From positions 1-64,000 of the forward strand of contig CAWFLX010000002.1 in assembly GCA_963816775.1 (NCBI GenBank): a stretch of 64,000 bases of DNA, in the 5' to 3' direction. The notes beneath the pieces were generated by a model. It did no database searches. It had not been told where the DNA came from and saw nothing but the letters and a program-made list of their open reading frames with translations. The DNA is from JAFAXD01 sp963816775. Its GTDB lineage: Bacteria; Pseudomonadota; Alphaproteobacteria; Rhizobiales; Xanthobacteraceae. A program made the position numbers and the translations under genes. Positions within the stretch are counted from its first letter, which is position 1; each line of letters begins with the position of its first letter. Of this stretch, positions 42,731-52,692 are shown in pieces.

Positions 42731-43438
42731 GTGGCAACCGCGATCCTCTACGAGCTGCAAGGTCTGCAAGATCGACGCTACAGCCAGTTCTCGTGGCGCA
42801 CGCGCCTCGCCTTGGCGCACAAATCCGTGGCGGTCGCCTACCGCCCGGTGCGGGTGAGCGACAAAGGCGCGATCGCATTCAGCGGCCAGGACAAGGTTCC
42901 GATCCTCATCGATGAGGCCGGAACTGCAATCGCGGACTCGTGGCGCATCGCGGAACATCTCGAAAGCAGGTATTCCGAACAGCCGTCGTTATTCGGCGGA
43001 CAGGCCGGGCGCGCTTTCGCGCGTTTCATTAACAATTGGACCGACCGGACGCTCGTTCCCACGGCGGCGTCCATGCTGATGGCGGACGTAACCGAATGCG
43101 TCGATCCGGAGGATGCCACGCACTTGAGGACGCAGATGGAGAAGGCATTCGGCAAACCGCTCGAAGACCTGCGCGGCGGGCGCGACGTGCGTGTGAAGGA
43201 ATTCCGGCGCGCGCTCGATCCGGCGCGCAGCAGCCTGAAGATACAGCAATTCCTGTCCGGAGCCGCCCCTGCCTATCCGGACTACATCCTGTTCAGCCTT
43301 TTCCAATGGGCGCGTATTGTGAGCACATTCGACCTGATCGACGCGGGCGACCTCGCGTTAGTGGGCTGGCGCGCCCGCATGCTTGACCTGTTCGACGGGC
43401 TGGCGCGCCGGGAGCCGGCACGAACGCCGGACCGCTAA
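42731..43438 (+). CDS. Glutathione S-transferase family protein (LigE/LigF-like)
   Basis: 235 residues from a GTG. The thioredoxin-like domain has FSWRTRLALAHKSVAVAYRP and the cis-Pro region QDKVPILIDEAG, then an all-helical domain. The order SPYxWRTxxALxHK-like start and LVP in the second domain resemble the beta-etherase group of GSTs that cleave lignin-type ethers, but the actual substrate is unknown. Four bp of the end overlap the convergent SDR gene. Confidence 0.78.
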   Translation: MATAILYELQGLQDRRYSQFSWRTRLALAHKSVAVAYRPVRVSDKGAIAFSGQDKVPILIDEAGTAIADSWRIAEHLESRYSEQPSLFGGQAGRAFARFINNWTDRTLVPTAASMLMADVTECVDPEDATHLRTQMEKAFGKPLEDLRGGRDVRVKEFRRALDPARSSLKIQQFLSGAAPAYPDYILFSLFQWARIVSTFDLIDAGDLALVGWRARMLDLFDGLARREPARTPDR

Positions 43439-44145
43439 AACCTTTCCACCCAGGGCCGCAGCTCGATCTCCCACGCCCAGGCGCTGCGCGGCTGTTGGAT
43501 CAGATGCAGATAGGTGGCGGCGATTGCGTCCGGGTCGAGGAAGCTCGCAGGCTTGTCCGGTGGATCCTGCCGCGCCGCACTTTTGATGCCGCCGTCGATC
43601 ACTACGTGCGCCACGTGGATGCCTTGCGGGGCGAGTTCGCGCGCCATGCTTTGCGCGAGGCCGCGCAACGCGAATTTGCCCATGGCGAACGGGGCCGACT
43701 GCGCATAGCCCTTCACGCTTGCCGAGGCGCCGGTGAATACGATAACGCCCCTTCCCTTGCGTAGCATCCGCCGCGCGGCCTGCTGAGCCACCAGGAAGCC
43801 CCCGAAGGCACTGACCGCGATCGCCTTCTCGACGTCGGCCGGAACCAGATCGATGAACGGGCCGCGCGAGCGGCCGCTGGCGTTATAGACGACCACGTCG
43901 GGCGCCCCGCCGTTGCGCTCGAGGCTCGCGAACAGGTTGACCACCTCGGCCTCCTTGGTCGCGTCGCAGGCAAATGCCTGCGCGCCGGTCTCGCGTTGCA
44001 GGGCGGTGAGATCATCGATGGTGCGCGACGCCAGCGTGACCTTCAGTCCGGCGCGCGTCAGCACGCGCGCCAGCGCGGCGCTCAATCCCGCTCCGGCTCC
44101 GACGATCAGAGCGCTCTTGAACTCGGCGAAGTCATTGTCGGCCAT
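43435..44145 (-). CDS. SDR-family protein lacking the catalytic Tyr
   Basis: 236 residues, short-chain dehydrogenase fold. The coenzyme motif is LIVGAGAGLSAALARVL, and VVVYNASG is the NAG-type strand. The catalytic Ser is Ser141 in FTGASASVKG. Twelve residues on, the usual Tyr of YxxxK is Phe153, with Lys157 kept (APFAMGKFAL). This Phe seems to be common in a recognisable SDR subgroup, so the protein may use an atypical mechanism or have a non-enzymatic role. Confidence 0.82.
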   Translation of the reverse strand: MADNDFAEFKSALIVGAGAGLSAALARVLTRAGLKVTLASRTIDDLTALQRETGAQAFACDATKEAEVVNLFASLERNGGAPDVVVYNASGRSRGPFIDLVPADVEKAIAVSAFGGFLVAQQAARRMLRKGRGVIVFTGASASVKGYAQSAPFAMGKFALRGLAQSMARELAPQGIHVAHVVIDGGIKSAARQDPPDKPASFLDPDAIAATYLHLIQQPRSAWAWEIELRPWVERF

Positions 44146-44421
44146 TTCAATTCTCCATTCGGCAAACGCGTGAACACAACGCCGAGTTGATGGTAGCGAC
44201 GTAAGTGCATTTCAGTATGACCCAAACTGGCACAAGCTTTGCTCAAAAAATACGGTGACAACGGGCGAGGCCGAGACCAGACTGGACCTACGGCGGTTTG
44301 GTCTGACGCATGCAACAGAGATTACGGCGTCGCCGCTTGGAGGAGAAAGAATGCATACCCGTAGAAACTGCGCGCGCGCGCCTGTCGTATCTCTCATTTC
44401 AAATCTGCCGGCGGCGTGACC

Positions 44422-44721
44422 ATGGATGCCGCGCAAACACCCATCCACCCTATCGATCCGCCACCGGCAATCTACCAGCGCGCTTATCGGGGCGCGTTGA
44501 GCATACGACAGGGCACACTTGCCCAGGTCGAGCACTACTGCCACACGATGCAAGGAATTGTGTCGCAGTACCGCGCACTAGGCTGTTCAAAGGTCGACGA
44601 AGGCAGCTGCTTCGTGATGATCCCGAAGATCGGAGGACCGGTTACGGCGTCAATCCAGGCCCAGATCCGCCGCCACGAACTCGCCCATTGTAACGGCTGG
44701 CCTGGCGACCACCCGCGTTAG
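44422..44721 (+). CDS. Short protein with an HExxH motif
   Basis: 99 residues from the ATG at 44422. The C-terminus reads IRRHELAHCNGWPGDHPR, where HELAH (85-89) matches the zinc-protease HExxH consensus and is followed by a Cys and further His. There are five Cys in all. No signal peptide is seen. A protease would need more fold than this; zinc binding without catalysis is as likely. I recall similar HELAHCNGWP ends in other rhizobia but not a name. No neighbour is close enough to suggest an operon. Confidence 0.6.
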   Translation: MDAAQTPIHPIDPPPAIYQRAYRGALSIRQGTLAQVEHYCHTMQGIVSQYRALGCSKVDEGSCFVMIPKIGGPVTASIQAQIRRHELAHCNGWPGDHPR

Positions 44722-44899
44722 GGTCGCGCATCAGGTACCCCCGCTGCTCGCCTGTCTCCTCGTAAGCAGCACGTCCGGCCGGCCGCGGCAAAAGCCCGTG
44801 TCACCAGCGGGCTCGCCCTCACCGCAATGAGTGGCTGGTATTGCGGCGGCCGGCCTTCGCGAAATATGGGGCCGTCGCACCGAGAGCGGGAGGGCCGGG

Positions 44900-45631
44900 T
44901 TGCGTATTACTTTTGTGGGCTCTGGGGATGCGTTCGGATCGGGCGGCCGATTCAATACGTGCTTTCACGTGGCCGCGGACCGAACCTGTTTTCTGATTGA
45001 TTGCGGCGCCTCGTCGCTCATCGCGATGAAGCGGCTTGGCATCGACCGCAACGCGATCGACCTCATCCTGCTCACGCATTTCCATGCCGACCATTTTGGC
45101 GGCGTTCCGTTCTACGTGCTCGATGCGCAGCTGGTCGCCAAGCGCACGCGGCCGCTCACGATCGTCGGACCGCCGGGTCTTGCAGCATGGTACGAGCGCG
45201 CCTTCGCAGCGACGTTTCCGGGCGAACGCACCCTTCCCTTTCAACTCTCATTGCTGGAAGTCACAATCGGCGCCGCCAACCATGTCGGCGAACTCGCGAT
45301 CGTTCCCTCCCACGTGCGGCACGACGATCGCGCCGGCCCATGCCTTGCCTACCGCATCGAGGTCGAAGGCCGAACGATCTGCTACTCCGGCGACACCGAG
45401 TGGGTCGATACGCTCGTCGACGTCGCGCGAGGCGCCGACCTGTTCATCTGTGAATGCTATATGTATGACAAGCCGGTGCGCGCGCATCTTGCGCTGTCGG
45501 TCCTGCGCCAGCATCTGCCGGCGATCGGCGCCAAACGCGTCATCCTCACCCACATGAGCGAGGATATGCTGGTTCGACTGGGCGAGGTCGAATACGAGAC
45601 CGCGGATGATGGCAAAGTCATCGAGCTCTGA
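44900..45631 (+). CDS. MBL-fold metallo-hydrolase
   Basis: 243 residues from the TTG at 44900 (GCGGGAGGGCCGGG upstream). The metallo-beta-lactamase motif LTHFHADHFGG (59-69) gives the first metal ligands; ICYSGDTEW and VILTHMSEDM hold the later Asp and His. This resembles the RNase Z/arylsulfatase-like branch of the fold; the substrate is unknown. The stop lies 26 bp inside the following DUF1275 gene, so they are translationally coupled. Confidence 0.83.
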   Translation: MRITFVGSGDAFGSGGRFNTCFHVAADRTCFLIDCGASSLIAMKRLGIDRNAIDLILLTHFHADHFGGVPFYVLDAQLVAKRTRPLTIVGPPGLAAWYERAFAATFPGERTLPFQLSLLEVTIGAANHVGELAIVPSHVRHDDRAGPCLAYRIEVEGRTICYSGDTEWVDTLVDVARGADLFICECYMYDKPVRAHLALSVLRQHLPAIGAKRVILTHMSEDMLVRLGEVEYETADDGKVIEL

Positions 45632-46331
45632 TCCGCAATCCGATCGTTTCTCCTCGACCGATCTCGGATTGGCGCTGCTCGGACTGGCGTCCGGCAGCAC
45701 CGATGTCATGGCATTCCTGACGCTGGGGAACATCTTCACGTCGGCGATGACCGGGAACACGGCCTTGCTCGCGATCTGGTTCGGCCAAGGCCGCCTTCTC
45801 TCCGCGTTGCTGTCCTTTCTGGCGCTCGTGGGTTTTATGTTCGGCGTCACCGTCGCGACCGCGATGTACGACCCCGGCAAAGCTTCGGCGCGCGCGGTGT
45901 TGCGTCCCTTGTTCATCTTGGAACTCGCGTGCCTCGGGGCCTTTGCCGTGGGCTGGTACTTCGTGGATCGTGCGCTGGAGAGTTTTGGTCTCAACGCGCT
46001 GGTCCTCCTCTCGGCGACAGCAATGGGCACGCAAGCCGTCATCGCCCGCCACATCAACGCTCCCGGAATCAACACGATCGTTTTCACCAGTACCCTTGTT
46101 GCGATTGTGATGTCGGTGACCGGCGCGCTGGCGAGACCATCGCTGCACCCGCCGGTTCGGATCCGCACCGCCCGCCAGATTGGGATTTTTCTGGCCTACG
46201 CCCTGGGCGGCTTGCTGGCCGCAGTCTTCATCTGGCATGGCGCCGGCATCACCCAATGGGTACCGCTGCTGGCCGTCGCCGGCGCTGTCGGGTGTTTTGA
46301 GTTGGGGGAACAGCCACCAGCCACAAGCTGA
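45606..46331 (+). CDS. DUF1275 (YoaK-like) membrane protein
   Basis: 241 residues with about seven helices. DLGLALLGLASGSTDVMAFL and NIFTSAMTGNTALLAIWFG are the diagnostic start and motif of the DUF1275/YoaK family. Function unknown; these are membrane proteins of possible transport or stress roles. It overlaps the MBL hydrolase gene by 26 bp, and is convergent with mccB 19 bp away. Confidence 0.85.
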   Translation: MMAKSSSSDPQSDRFSSTDLGLALLGLASGSTDVMAFLTLGNIFTSAMTGNTALLAIWFGQGRLLSALLSFLALVGFMFGVTVATAMYDPGKASARAVLRPLFILELACLGAFAVGWYFVDRALESFGLNALVLLSATAMGTQAVIARHINAPGINTIVFTSTLVAIVMSVTGALARPSLHPPVRIRTARQIGIFLAYALGGLLAAVFIWHGAGITQWVPLLAVAGAVGCFELGEQPPATS

Positions 46332-46350
46332 CGGCGATCATGCTGCGGCA

Positions 46351-47958
<1,608 letters not shown>

Positions 47959-48044
47959 GAGTTCCCCCGCGTGCGACGCTTTGTCCTGGCGATATTTGTT
48001 AGATAACGAAGCAGCGCCAAAACCTCAACTGATGGATCAAATTC

Positions 48045-48069
48045 GGAACCGCTTCACTTGCCCTTCGTT
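48045..48069 (+). promoter_or_regulatory. EcfG-type (general stress) promoter
   Basis: GGAAC (48045-48049), a 16-nt spacer, and CGTT (48066-48069): an exact match to the consensus of EcfG sigma-factor promoters in alphaproteobacteria. It is 39 nt upstream of the ATG at 48109. Confidence 0.7.
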
Positions 48070-48108
48070 GTCGATCTGTGAGGGGCGATTGAATGTATCG
48101 GAGTCGGC

Positions 48109-48369
48109 ATGACCAGGAAACTCTTGCTTGCAACCGCAATCGCTGCACTCATGACAGGCGGCGCGCTCGCGCAGACTATCAACAATGCACCGCAAAATTC
48201 ACCTGCGGGCGTCGGGAACGAAGTCAAGCAGGCACCGCGCACCGGCGACAGCAGCCAGGTCGGCGGGACACCATCCGCGAATACCAAGGGCTTGCAAAGC
48301 CAGCTGCAGGACCCGCAGCGTTCCGGACCAACGCAGGTTCCGCATCCAACAGCACCCGTAAAACGCTAA
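48109..48369 (+). CDS. Small secreted protein, stress-regulated by promoter
   Basis: 86 residues. Signal peptide MTRKLLLATAIAALMTGGAL, then AQ and a Gln/Asn/Pro/Ser-rich mature chain of about 65 residues with no hydrophobic core (INNAPQNSPAGVGNEVKQ, SQLQDPQRSGPTQVP), so probably disordered. No family recognised. An EcfG-type promoter immediately upstream suggests expression in general stress, as for many small secreted rhizobial proteins. The next gene on the strand has its own such promoter. Confidence 0.7.
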   Translation: MTRKLLLATAIAALMTGGALAQTINNAPQNSPAGVGNEVKQAPRTGDSSQVGGTPSANTKGLQSQLQDPQRSGPTQVPHPTAPVKR

Positions 48370-48522
48370 GTCGCCACCGTGGGTACAATAGGGACGACCG
48401 CTCCTCGTCCCTAGTTTCTCTAGCGCTTTTGCAGGCAGCGACCGCGCGCCGTGAACAGCAATTCATACGCGCCGTGAACAACAATTCATAACGTCGACGA
48501 CGCGTTTGTTGACCAGGTGAGC

Positions 48523-48547
48523 GGAACAAGCGCAAGCAAAGCTCGTT
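48523..48547 (+). promoter_or_regulatory. EcfG-type (general stress) promoter
   Basis: GGAAC (48523-48527), 16-nt spacer, CGTT (48544-48547), an exact consensus match. It is 59 nt upstream of the ATG at 48607 (start to end of the -10). Confidence 0.7.
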
Positions 48548-48606
48548 GTCCTTGCATAGGGCGGAAGTGATTCCGCGATGGGGGCCAATCCAAGGAGAGC
48601 TTTCCG

Positions 48607-49401
48607 ATGAGGAACAAGTTATTGATCTCGACGGCTGCGGCGTGCTTCGCGCTGAGCATGGGCGTAGCTGTTGCGCAAGGCCCCGGCGGCCAGGGCGCGA
48701 AACCTGAATCCGGCTCAGGCACGCCGGGCGGTGCCGGGAGCATGAGTCAAAGCGGGCCGGGCGGCGCGAGCGGCATGAGCCAGGGGTCGCCGGGTGCTGG
48801 CGAGAAGCGTGGTCAGGCAGGGGGTGCCCAGACGTCGGCGCCGAGCGAGAAGTCAGGCCAAGCGACGCAGCCATCGGGGCAATCGCCCTCGAGCGCTCAG
48901 TCGCAAACGCGCGGCGACAAAGATCAGCGCAATCAGGCCCAGTCGCCGTCAACCACGCAACACAACCAGAGCTCGCAGGCGCAGCCGGCGGACCGCGGCG
49001 CCAATCCGCGCGGCACGAACGAGCAGGTGCAGAGCAAGGAGTCCGTCCAGCAAGGTGGCCAGCGGAACCAGGCCACTGATTTAGCGCGGGGCGGTGCTGC
49101 CGGTTCGGCGTCGACCTCGAGCACGGCTGGCGGTGGTTCCAATGTAACGCTCAACACAGAGCAGAAGACCAAGATCCGCGAAACCGTTATCAACTCGAGC
49201 AGTGCGCCGCGTGCGACAAACGTGAACATCGCGCTTAACGTCGGAACGACGGTTCCATCGAGCGTGCGGATCGCGCCCGTCCCATCGGTGTTGGTCGAGA
49301 TCAATCCCGGATGGCGAAGCTATGAATACTTCGTCGTCAACGACGAGATCATAATCGTCGATCCGCGTACCCATAGGATCGTCGCGATCTTGCCGGTCTG
49401 A
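48607..49401 (+). CDS. Secreted DUF1236 domain protein with low-complexity linker
   Basis: 264 residues. Signal peptide MRNKLLISTAAACFALSMGV..AQ, about 150 residues rich in Gly, Ser, Gln and Ala, a beta segment (TLNTEQKTKIRETVINSSSA), and a C-terminal DUF1236 domain (VEINPGWRSYEYFVVNDEII, VDPRTHRIVAIL). DUF1236 is a rhizobial family of unknown function. The upstream EcfG-type promoter predicts induction by the general stress response. GGAGAGCTTTCCG precedes the ATG. A strong terminator follows. Confidence 0.85.
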   Translation: MRNKLLISTAAACFALSMGVAVAQGPGGQGAKPESGSGTPGGAGSMSQSGPGGASGMSQGSPGAGEKRGQAGGAQTSAPSEKSGQATQPSGQSPSSAQSQTRGDKDQRNQAQSPSTTQHNQSSQAQPADRGANPRGTNEQVQSKESVQQGGQRNQATDLARGGAAGSASTSSTAGGGSNVTLNTEQKTKIRETVINSSSAPRATNVNIALNVGTTVPSSVRIAPVPSVLVEINPGWRSYEYFVVNDEIIIVDPRTHRIVAILPV

Positions 49402-49421
49402 CGCGATCTTGGAGCGACATG

Positions 49422-49453
49422 GAGGGGACGGCACGCCGTCCCCTCTGTTCTTT
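49422..49453 (+). terminator. Rho-independent terminator after the DUF1236 gene
   Basis: GAGGGGACGGC (49422-49432) and GCCGTCCCCTC (49435-49445) form an 11-bp stem with a very short loop, then TGTTCTTT. It ends rightward transcription and reaches the stop codon of the convergent ABC permease gene. Confidence 0.85.
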
Positions 49454-50414
49454 AGGCGCGCACTTCCTGGCGCTGGAACACCACGTAGCCGGCGACAAAG
49501 AGCACGATCGTGGACGCGATCAGGCCTACGATCTGCGGCCAGGCGATCAGCAGGCTCTGCCGTAGCGGCAGTGCGGTTCCGACCACCGCACCTTGCAACT
49601 GCTCGAGGAAAATCGGGCCGAGCGACCGGGTCGATGGTGAAAGGATCGCAAGCACCGATTCGGCAAACAACTGGTTCGGCGATAAGCGGGCAAGTATCTG
49701 CTGCATCTCTATCGTTGCCGGCGTCGGAAGCCCCAACAAGACGTAGCGAACGTCCGGGGGCGCGATCACCAGCGCCAGCGCCGAGGACAGGATCGGCCAG
49801 ATCAGCACGAAAAACAGCCAAAGGCCGAGCGCGACGAGAGCGGAGGTTGCGGCGGACCGGAACACGATCGACAGCAGCATGGCGAGCGCGAGCCAAACGC
49901 CGCAATAGAACAGCGCGATAATCAGGAACACCAGCGAGCGCAGCACTTCATCGCCGCTGGGCGGCACGCCGAGCAGAAGCAATCCTGCGCCGATCACGAG
50001 CAGCCACAGTCCAAGCAGCATGATTCCGATCGTGGCCATGCCGGCAAGAAACTTGCCCATCAGCAGTGCGTCGCGATAGATCGGTTGCGAAAGCACGCGC
50101 GACAGGGTGCGCCGATTGTGTTCGCTGCTCACCGAATCGAACCCGAGACCGATGGCGACGAGCGGGATTAGGAAGCCGAGCAGGCCCGCGAACGACGGCA
50201 CCGGAGGGGTATCGACGGTGAAAAGCCGCAGAAATACGAACGGATCTTCCGCGGTGGTGTCGGCCAGTCGCCCGATTGCGCGGTAAAGTGCCACGAACGC
50301 GATCGCGGCAACCAGCAACTCCAGAACAAAGATCCGGATGCTCGACATCTGGTCGGAGAGCTCCTTGAGCACGACCGCGCCGAGGCCTTGGAATACCGAG
50401 CCTTCACGCCGCAT
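49452..50414 (-). CDS. ABC-2 type transporter permease
   Basis: 320 residues with about six transmembrane helices: IFVLELLVAAIAFVALYRAI, AGLLGFLIPLVAIGLGFDSV, the motif SSEHNRRTLSRVLSQPIYRD typical of NosY-like ABC-2 permeases, then SLVFLIIALFYCGVWLALAM and the final helix. It forms a membrane channel with the ATPase encoded by the upstream gene, with which it overlaps by 11 bp. Substrate is unknown; the type usually exports. Confidence 0.88.
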   Translation of the reverse strand: MRREGSVFQGLGAVVLKELSDQMSSIRIFVLELLVAAIAFVALYRAIGRLADTTAEDPFVFLRLFTVDTPPVPSFAGLLGFLIPLVAIGLGFDSVSSEHNRRTLSRVLSQPIYRDALLMGKFLAGMATIGIMLLGLWLLVIGAGLLLLGVPPSGDEVLRSLVFLIIALFYCGVWLALAMLLSIVFRSAATSALVALGLWLFFVLIWPILSSALALVIAPPDVRYVLLGLPTPATIEMQQILARLSPNQLFAESVLAILSPSTRSLGPIFLEQLQGAVVGTALPLRQSLLIAWPQIVGLIASTIVLFVAGYVVFQRQEVRA

Positions 50415-51366
50415 CGCGTACTCCTTCTGGCCGGGCCTTGCGCTGGAAGAAGCGGGTATAAATCGCCTCGAGACTCGGGGTATCGACGGAAAGCTGCGTC
50501 AGTGCTCCGTCGGCCGCAACCACCGCGCGCGCCGCATCGGGCCGTACGTCCCGCACCGCCGTCAGCCGATAGCGGTCGCCCGCCCGTTGCACGGTGCTAA
50601 CGCCGGGAATGGCAAGCAGTCTCGCCTCGAGGTCCGCGGCAGGCGGCGCAACCGCGTCGACTTCGACGACAAAGCCCGCGCCGAGCACCTCCTTTGCAAG
50701 CTCCGGCACTGTGCCCTGCAGAACGATGCGGCCGGCCTGGAAGAGAGCGACGCGATCGCATACACGTTGGACCTGATCGAGCAGGTGCGACGATAGGAGG
50801 ATCGTGACGCCTTCGTGCTTGAGCTGTTCGATCAACGCCAGAAAATCGACGGTCGCCTGGGGGTCGAGACCGGACGTCGGTTCGTCGAGAATTGCGATTT
50901 CAGCGCCCTTCATCACGATCTCGGCGAGCCCCAGGCGCTGGCGCATGCCGCGCGAAAACGTCCGCACCGGCTTATTGGCGACGTCACCCAGCTGGACGCG
51001 GCTAAGCGCCTCGGTAATCCTGCGTGCCCGCTCGGCCGGCGCAAATCCCATGAGGCGCGCCGTGTAGACGAGATTTTCGGCCGCCGTCAGATAGTCGTAG
51101 AAGCCGACCGAGTCCGGGAGATAGCCCACCCGCCGCTTGACCGCGAGTGGCTGGCGCACCGGGTCGTGGCCGAGCACGCGGACCTCGCCCGCGGTGACGT
51201 CGGTCAAGCCGAGCATCATCAGGATGGTCGTGGTCTTGCCGGCGCCGTTGGGGCCAAGCAAACCGAAGATTTCGCCTTTGGCGACGTCGAAGTCGATCGC
51301 ATCGATGACGGTCGTGCGCCGATAGCGCTTGGTCAGCCCGCGCGCCGTAATGACATTTTCGGTCAT
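50404..51366 (-). CDS. ABC transporter ATP-binding protein
   Basis: 320 residues from the ATG at 51366. Walker A GPNGAGKTT (38-46), signature FSRGMRQRLGLAE, Walker B with AILDEPTSGLDP, and the switch His in LLSSHLLDQV. A C-terminal domain of about 90 residues after the ATPase core is typical of the NosF/CcmA branch. It overlaps the NEW3 gene by 4 bp and the permease gene by 11 bp, forming one operon. Confidence 0.93.
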   Translation of the reverse strand: MTENVITARGLTKRYRRTTVIDAIDFDVAKGEIFGLLGPNGAGKTTTILMMLGLTDVTAGEVRVLGHDPVRQPLAVKRRVGYLPDSVGFYDYLTAAENLVYTARLMGFAPAERARRITEALSRVQLGDVANKPVRTFSRGMRQRLGLAEIVMKGAEIAILDEPTSGLDPQATVDFLALIEQLKHEGVTILLSSHLLDQVQRVCDRVALFQAGRIVLQGTVPELAKEVLGAGFVVEVDAVAPPAADLEARLLAIPGVSTVQRAGDRYRLTAVRDVRPDAARAVVAADGALTQLSVDTPSLEAIYTRFFQRKARPEGVRDAA

Positions 51367-52523
51367 CGGCGGCCAAACCTTACCACCGCCCCGACCATGA
51401 TCAGCAGTGCGGCCGCGATAATGCCGACGCCCGCGATGCCCCACACCGTTGACGTCACAACGGTGACGCGGACCTGGGACGATGCCGTTTCCCCCCGTGA
51501 CGCGGCGCGCAGTGTCGTCTGGTAATCACCCGCGAGCGACTTTTCGGTCGGCGTCACGAGCGCCTGGGCTTCCGCATCCTTGCCGGGTTCGATCTTGGCA
51601 AGGGTCTTGGGGTTGAACTCGAGCTTCCAGCCGCTCGGCGCGCTGCCGGACAGCTCGATCTCGTCGGCCGGCGCGCTGCCGGTGTTGCTGACGATGATCG
51701 GGAAGGTGCTCTGCTGACCTGCTTCCGCGCGCATGCTCAAGAGCCCGTCGCGGCCGGAGATTGACAGTCGCGGTTGACCGATGATCTCGAGCGACACGTC
51801 GGTCTTGGCGGTCGCACCTTCGGCTGAAACCGTGACGGAGACTGGATAGGTTCCGGCATCCGCGGTCGAGGGCGGCCGCACTTTCAACTTGATGTCCTTG
51901 GATTTACCGGCCTCGATCGCGACCGACGATAGCTCCTGACTGCCATAAGCTTCGGTGAACGAGGTCTCGAAATTCTTCGGCGCCTGTGCGGTGAAGCTGA
52001 CAGTCAGATTGCGACCGGAATCGTTCTTGATCGTGAGCTGATATTCAAAACTCGATTTCGACGTTCCGCGCAACGCCGGCAGCGCAGTATCGACCTTCAG
52101 CTTGGCCGGAAGTTTCTGCGCGAGCGTCACGGCGATCGGCAAAGTCACTGTATTGCCTTGACCTTCCGCGTTGATGGTCAGCGTCTGGGTTCCAGCACCG
52201 GCGTTGGCAGGCACGTCCAGGCGGAGTTCCAGGCTGACGCCGGCATCGGTTGCAGGCATCGCGGCTGCGATTGGCTGGCCGCCGCCGAGCAGCGTCGCGG
52301 TCCAACCCGCAGGCACTCCCGAGACTGAAAGCTGAAACCGCTCGGGGGGAACCCCGTAATTCTGCAGCTTGATGGGAATGTTGGCGGTGGTGCCTGGTTG
52401 CACCGACACCGCCGGATAGTCGGCGAGCAAATAAAGCCCCTTCACGTCCGGCCGGTCGGCGGCGAACGCGGTCGACGCGAGGCACAAGAATGCGGGGACG
52501 GTCGCAAGAAAGCGAACGCGCAT
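51363..52523 (-). CDS. NEW3-domain membrane-anchored protein, partner of the ABC-2 transporter
   Basis: 386 residues. Signal peptide MRVRFLATVPAFLCLASTAF..A, then three beta-sandwich (NEW3/alpha-galactosidase-associated) repeats, for example SVQPGTTANIPIKLQNYGVP, FEYQLTIKNDSGRNLTVSF and FPIIVSNTGSAPADEIELSG, and a C-terminal helix WGIAGVGIIAAALLIMVGAV with a basic end. The protein is thus anchored and faces the periplasm. COG1470-like genes next to ABC-2 pairs are known; the function of such systems is not. Confidence 0.83.
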   Translation of the reverse strand: MRVRFLATVPAFLCLASTAFAADRPDVKGLYLLADYPAVSVQPGTTANIPIKLQNYGVPPERFQLSVSGVPAGWTATLLGGGQPIAAAMPATDAGVSLELRLDVPANAGAGTQTLTINAEGQGNTVTLPIAVTLAQKLPAKLKVDTALPALRGTSKSSFEYQLTIKNDSGRNLTVSFTAQAPKNFETSFTEAYGSQELSSVAIEAGKSKDIKLKVRPPSTADAGTYPVSVTVSAEGATAKTDVSLEIIGQPRLSISGRDGLLSMRAEAGQQSTFPIIVSNTGSAPADEIELSGSAPSGWKLEFNPKTLAKIEPGKDAEAQALVTPTEKSLAGDYQTTLRAASRGETASSQVRVTVVTSTVWGIAGVGIIAAALLIMVGAVVRFGRR

Positions 52524-52692
52524 GGCAAAGTTTCTCCTTGGAACAAACCGATTTGTTATGCGGCCCCCGCCAGCGATCCCGTAGCGGCGAGCCGTCGGCA
52601 GCCGGCTATATACAGAACCACAGCAGTTTTTGGAAATTTTTGGGCGCCAAAACGCAAAAGTGCCGCACCCGGTCCGGTAGCTGACCGATACT

